From positions 1 through 6,967 of the forward strand of contig CAMBMC010000126.1 in the NCBI GenBank assembly GCA_945868555.1: a stretch of 6,967 nucleotides of DNA. The letters run 5' to 3'. The notes beneath the pieces were generated by a model. The model was not told the origin of the DNA, made no database searches, and saw only the letters and a list, made by a program, of their open reading frames with translations. This document shows positions 5,489 through 6,967 of the stretch, one piece after another; the stretch's first letter is position 1; each line of letters opens with the position of its first letter. The translations under genes were made by a program, and so were the position numbers. The stretch is from Chitinophaga pinensis (GTDB lineage: Bacteria; Bacteroidota; Bacteroidia; Flavobacteriales_D; Crocinitomicaceae).

Positions 5489-6793
5489 TTATTCTGGATT
5501 GCTATCGCCGCTTGTGTTTTTCGCTTTGCTTCCGAAGAACAAACGGAGCGTGAATCGCAAGGTATTTGCCAGCGGACTTTGACGCTTCACAGCTGCCAAA
5601 TAAGAGATATCAATTCCAAACATATTATATCGGAAACCTATGCCCGCATTGAAATACTGACGATTACCTTTATTCTTGTTTTCGTAAAAATACCCAGCAC
5701 GAATGGCCAATACATTGTTATACCAATACTCCGTTCCAAAGGCGATATTGATTTCCGACAATTCTTCTTTAAAACGACTTCCTTTTGCTACTTGATAGGT
5801 ACCATCTGCATTTTGAATGTAGTTTCCTGCATCGTCTTTCATCAACGTCCCAGGAGCATCATAAAAAGACTGCACCAATCCACCGATCACGCCGACTTCA
5901 CTGTTTTTGCCCGCTAACATCGAGTATTCACTTGCTTGAGTAACACCATCACCGTTCAAATCTACATAGTCATAGTATGCAGGCGTTGGAACAAGTAATT
6001 TTTGAAGATCTAAGGCAAATACGATGTTGTTGTATTTGTCCAACTCCATTTTATAGGAGTTTCCAATTTTCAAATTCATCGGTAAGAAATCGCGGGTACC
6101 ATTCAAGGCAGAGTAAGCAATTTTATTTCCGACATTGTTTAATGTAAATGCAAAAGTGTAAGCGGCATCTCTACCCCCAACCCTTAATTCATCGTCATAG
6201 TAAGTGAATGACAAGTCCGTTGCTCCAGCTACACCTGCTTTCGTATTCACTCCAGCTACCGTTAGACCACCCGTCAAATTTGAATAGACAAATTTTCCAT
6301 TGATCCCAATACTTGTTTTTCTACCCAAGCGGAAAGCGTATCCACCAGTAAGTTCAAATTCTGCCGGCTTGTCGTTACGAATCACATTTCCAGTCGCATC
6401 GGTAAATGTAATTTCACCAAGACTGAAATAGCGCAAGGCACCTCCAATCGTGTGACGGTCATTTAATTTATAATACCCAGAAAGGTATGACAAGTGAATA
6501 TCGTTTGTCAATTGACGCAACCATGGCGTGTAAGATAAAGACAACTCAGATTTTTCTTTGGCAAATGTGAGCATCGATGTATTCCAATACAAAGAATTCG
6601 AATTTGCACTCAATGCCGTACCAGCATCCCCCATGCCTCCTGCCCGTGAATCCGGCGTAATGGCCATAAATGGCACTGCAGTGGTGATGGTATTTAACTG
6701 AAGATCATTATCTGTTGCTCCTCCTGTAGGCTGGGCCAAGGCAGAGAGCGAAATGAATCCAAAAATGGCAGACGCCAAGTGCTTTTTATTCAT
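5489..6793 (-). CDS. porV: Type IX secretion system outer-membrane protein PorV (LptO)
   Basis: PorV is an outer-membrane beta-barrel of the FadL-like class that collects T9SS substrates from the translocon and carries them to the attachment complex with PorU, PorQ and PorZ. From the ATG at 6793 the protein has 434 residues. MNKKHLASAIFGFISLSALA is a clean signal peptide, with predicted cleavage after AxA at residue 20. The family block VPFMAITPDSRAGGMGDAG lies at 40-58, and EYWYNN, RAGYFYENK-KGNRQYF and QSPLANTLRF near the C-terminus are PorV hallmarks. An EF-hand-like stretch DLNGDGVTQASE (278-289) lies in a probable loop. A hydrophilic tail of about 14 residues follows the last beta-strand LRLFF. 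An in-frame ATG at 6838 would put 15 residues before the signal peptide and is rejected. porU ends 52 nt upstream; ispF starts 3 nt downstream. Confidence 0.94.
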   Translation of the reverse strand: MNKKHLASAIFGFISLSALAQPTGGATDNDLQLNTITTAVPFMAITPDSRAGGMGDAGTALSANSNSLYWNTSMLTFAKEKSELSLSYTPWLRQLTNDIHLSYLSGYYKLNDRHTIGGALRYFSLGEITFTDATGNVIRNDKPAEFELTGGYAFRLGRKTSIGINGKFVYSNLTGGLTVAGVNTKAGVAGATDLSFTYYDDELRVGGRDAAYTFAFTLNNVGNKIAYSALNGTRDFLPMNLKIGNSYKMELDKYNNIVFALDLQKLLVPTPAYYDYVDLNGDGVTQASEYSMLAGKNSEVGVIGGLVQSFYDAPGTLMKDDAGNYIQNADGTYQVAKGSRFKEELSEINIAFGTEYWYNNVLAIRAGYFYENKNKGNRQYFNAGIGFRYNMFGIDISYLAAVKRQSPLANTLRFTLRLFFGSKAKNTSGDSNPE

Positions 6794-6813
6794 ATTGTTT
6801 TTTGTTTGACTTA

Positions 6814-6821
6814 CAAATATA
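6814..6821 (-). promoter_or_regulatory. Candidate -7 promoter box TATATTTG for porV
   Basis: On the minus strand this is an exact match to the Bacteroidota TAnnTTTG -7 box, 20 nt before the chosen porV start. It would give a very short A-rich leader. The nearest upstream TTG (6836-6838) stands at a spacing of 14 nt, shorter than the usual 17-23, so this may be a weak internal promoter or a chance match. Confidence 0.35.
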
Positions 6822-6845
6822 CTTAAAATGACGGGCAAAATCCCC

Positions 6846-6967
6846 TTATTTCAAAAGAACCAATTTTTCCGTTTTTTCAGCAATAGTGCCATCGGGTGTT
6901 CTCACCTTAATGGTATAAATGTATACGCCCTTTGCGAGTTGGTCACCAAAATCATCACGCCCATCCC
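6846..6967 (-). CDS. porU: Type IX secretion system sortase PorU, C-terminal end (partial)
   Basis: Only the last 39 residues are inside the window; the rest of this roughly 1,100-1,300-residue family lies beyond the right edge. The visible end contains DGRDDFGDQLAKG, GVYIYTIKVRTPDG and the terminal EKLVLLK, ending in TAA at 6846-6848. This beta-rich end, resembling a T9SS C-terminal domain (FGDxLxxGxYxYxxxV...EKxxxL), matches PorU, a gingipain-like C25-family protein that cleaves the C-terminal signal of T9SS cargo at the cell surface. The position immediately before porV, the usual PorU-PorV arrangement in many Flavobacteriia, supports the call. Another T9SS cargo protein with the same C-terminal domain is the alternative, but gene order makes that less likely. 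Confidence 0.8.
   Translation of the reverse strand, partial: DGRDDFGDQLAKGVYIYTIKVRTPDGTIAEKTEKLVLLK

Noticed and set aside
5447..5917. 156-residue open frame antisense to the 3' part of porV
   Set aside because: No recognisable domain; it lies wholly opposite well-supported porV and ispF sequence and is best explained as a shadow frame.
6794..6838. Longer porV start at 6838 adding 15 residues
   Set aside because: It would bury the signal peptide behind MPVILSIFVSQTKNN and would place the candidate TATATTTG promoter box inside the coding region; the ATG at 6793 gives a standard Lys-rich signal peptide.
6833..6845. GGG...CCC pair just after the porU stop as a terminator
   Set aside because: Only three base pairs and a weak T-tract; co-transcription of porU and porV is more likely.

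Overview
The window reads as chromosomal DNA of a Bacteroidota bacterium, most likely of order Flavobacteriales. The evidence is a porU-porV pair of the type IX secretion system (T9SS, confined to this phylum), A-rich leaders without Shine-Dalgarno sequences, and TAnnTTTG-type promoter boxes. A Fluviicola/Cryomorphaceae-like source is a guess, not something the sequence proves.

Layout. Bases 1-1680 (+) carry most of a superfamily 1 Upf1/DNA2-like helicase whose 5' end lies outside the window. Bases 1681-2353 form a gene-free stretch packed with short repeats, inverted repeats and one intrinsic-terminator-like hairpin. Bases 2354-2797 (+) encode a stand-alone receiver-domain response regulator. 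It converges on, and overlaps by 21 nt, the last gene of a long minus-strand cluster. Read in the direction of transcription, that cluster is porU (3' end only, 6967-6846), porV (6793-5489), ispF (5485-5009), bioB (4974-3874) and bioF (3862-2777).

How the genes relate. PorU and PorV are outer-membrane partners in T9SS: PorV escorts cargo and PorU is the sortase-like protease that removes the C-terminal signal. IspF makes the cyclic diphosphate intermediate of the MEP isoprenoid pathway. BioB and BioF catalyse the last and the first committed ring-forming steps of biotin synthesis. Gaps of 52, 3, 34 and 11 nt suggest one transcription unit, with a possible internal promoter just before porV. 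The functions are not obviously linked, so this is probably a housekeeping operon of mixed content.

No phage, CRISPR, transposase, tRNA or rRNA was seen. I found no clear new multi-gene system. The least explained part is 1681-2353, where an exact TAnnTTTG box, nested complementary segments and a GC-rich hairpin plus T-run could together form a small RNA gene, or may only be dispersed repeats.
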